Assembly (NCBI GenBank): GCA_002682825.1
Contig: NOKP01000010.1
Span: 744,001 to 808,000, forward strand
Length of the DNA stretch: 64,000 bases
Direction of reading: 5' to 3'
DNA from: Neonectria sp. B-13
Lineage: Eukaryota > Ascomycota > Sordariomycetes > Hypocreales > Nectriaceae
Part shown: positions 62,475-64,000 of the stretch, piece by piece
How the letters are laid out: every line of letters begins with the position of its first letter
Numbering within the stretch: position 1 is the first letter of the stretch
Program-made: the position numbers and the translations under genes
Notes under the pieces: model-generated
Told to the model about the DNA's origin: nothing
The model's input: the letters and a program-made list of their open reading frames with translations, nothing else
Database searches by the model: none

Positions 62475-64000
62475 TGTCCTGGGATTTACAGTACCAGGAA
62501 CTGACGCATTGTTGGGTCTATCTGGGCTCTCAGGGCAGCCAGCTTTTGCTAATGAACACCAAACTTCGATTCTGAGCTCAATTTGTATTGCTAATGGTTC
62601 TTTACTAAACGTTAGAGGTGGTGGGCGTATATCTGGGGATGGATTGCCATTTAATCATTTGGGACGGTCAGATCCCATAACTCACTGGAGGTCTAGAAGA
62701 CGGCGAGTAAGGGCGAGCTTGTATTTTATTTTTACGGCATACACATATCTATCTAGTGGGAGGGAATGAAAAAGGACACGGATATAGCTCTGGACATGCG
62801 GCATGACGGAAGGCCAGTTGAGAACGGGACAAAGCCACCAAGGACATGGATAGAAGGAGAGCGAGTCGGCTGGAACGGTTCCATGGATAACTGGGATGGG
62901 ATAGATACCCTGTGGGCAATGCCTGGACGGGCAAAGCGAGAAATTAAAGGAGTTACACCTTCGGAAACAATGACAGTTGAATGACTCTCCTCTAGGTGAC
63001 ATGTCCGTCTTCTTTCGACTCGGTTGTTGTCGAGAGAATAGTAGATGCACTGCTAACTTACCTGGTTCCCGAAGCAGGCAAGACTGGAAGGCATAACTAT
63101 GCAGGCAGTCCTATTCGCACAGGCGGCCATGGAAAGCAGGACGTTTCGAGGGAACCGGCTAGATATTCGGCCAGATAGCATAGCAGTCAGCAGGCGGCTG
63201 CCCAACCGCGTGCAAGGCTTCAAGCCCAGGCAGGCCGAATCCAATGGCGTGCAGAGAGTGTATAGACTATTCGTACGTTGTGCTTGGCGCGTCGAGACGG
63301 GTGCAGAAGTGGCTGCTAGGGCAGGGATGCGGTCGTCGAAATGGGTCGGTGTGATGATCGATGAGGCGAGTGAGTTGTTGCTTCTGCATGTTGTGCATAA
63401 AGGTGGTATCCGGTACACGTACGGACAAGCTACTCGTTACGCCAGCCCACACACATGGCACCGGGCCAGCCCTTAGCAAGGGTCCAAGAGCGCGAGAGTA
63501 CGTATGTGTGCAGCCTCGCGTGAAGCTCGAAATGGGCGGCCAATCCCCGAGGGAGGCCCCTTGCCGGACGGGGCGGGTGAGGGGGGTGGATGGCGAAGGA
63601 GAGAGGTTGTTGGGATGGGAGATTACTGGCTGATGGAGAGAGACAGGGCGGAGGATCAAGTGCTTTGTTGAGGTTTGTCAACCATCGACGAAGTACGAAT
63701 AGGGAGGAAGCTGCACGGAGTCTGCACCGTCGTACTCAGCCTGGGCAGGTTGTATCTCGAGATGTCTCCCAGAGCGCAATGTCAACACGGCCGCCTCGGT
63801 GGATATAGGGCTGTACGCGAGCTGCGATGAACCAGGGGGGTTCGCTGTTGTTTCAGACCCGGCCTTTTCTTCTTGGTTTTCTTTTGCATGTGGGAATGGA
63901 TGAATGGGGCCAGTGGGAGTGCGAGTGGCGGAGGATGAGGGTGTGTGGCGTGTGAGCCTGCCGCATACAGTGCTGCTACCCGTAAGTACATACAGTGAGG
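62241..64000. other. intergenic, right edge
   Basis: Contains the 3' UTR of the Pro-rich gene, the poly-G run and about 1.5 kb with no convincing gene on either strand. A GACGAAGTACGAAT motif occurs at 63688. Confidence 0.5.
62414..62473. repeat. uninterrupted poly(G) run of 60 bases
   Basis: Sixty consecutive G residues between CCAT and ATGTCC, 173 bp downstream of the Pro-rich gene's stop. Either a true homopolymer with strong G-quadruplex potential or an assembly artefact. Confidence 0.9.

Overview
This is nuclear DNA of a filamentous ascomycete, most likely a sordariomycete (Hypocreales or Glomerellales; I cannot settle the order). The basis is 50-120 bp spliceosomal introns with GTRNGT-type donors and CTRAY branch sites, cytosolic leucyl-tRNA synthetase, eL27, Nce101, a Chs7-family chaperone, UDP-galactopyranose mutase and a group X hybrid histidine kinase. 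I support 17 protein-coding genes and one intron-bearing tRNA-Gly(GCC). I see no intact transposon, CRISPR array, secondary-metabolite cluster or rRNA.

Layout. 0.4-9.8 kb: a small GPI-anchored wall protein, LeuRS (CDC60), a small mitochondrial-looking membrane protein, AP-3 sigma, frataxin and a LYR-like small protein. 10.4-12.9 kb: an MFS sugar transporter whose reading frame continues upstream of its first ATG. 12.9-21.9 kb: almost empty, with only the tRNA. 21.9-32.3 kb is the gene-dense core: Chs7-like chaperone, TFIIH subunit Ssl1, 4-hydroxyphenylpyruvate dioxygenase (HPPD), a TTC36-like TPR protein, Nce101, eL27 and a triose-phosphate-translocator-family transporter. 32.3-36.9 kb: gene-free. 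36.9-38.8 kb: UDP-galactopyranose mutase. 41.0-48.9 kb: a 2,562-residue hybrid histidine kinase. 48.9-60.7 kb: an 11.8 kb gene-free block. 60.7-62.2 kb: a Pro-rich coiled-coil protein that looks like a regulator. 62.2-64.0 kb: gene-free apart from an uninterrupted 60-G run.

How the genes relate. Most are independent housekeeping genes. The pair worth attention is HPPD and the TTC36-like gene, divergently transcribed from one 1.05 kb promoter; the mammalian counterparts are a tyrosine-catabolic enzyme and a TPR protein reported to protect it from degradation. The LeuRS divergent promoter holds two perfect Gcn4/CPC1 sites, which fits cross-pathway amino-acid control. Chs7-like, UGM and the GPI protein are all linked to the cell wall but are dispersed. 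The gene-free blocks share two short dispersed palindromic motifs (TACGAAGTA/TACTTCGTA and CCTAGGTAGGTA-like).

Gene boundaries come from reading splice sites and frame by eye. Family names come from motif recognition; no database search was run.
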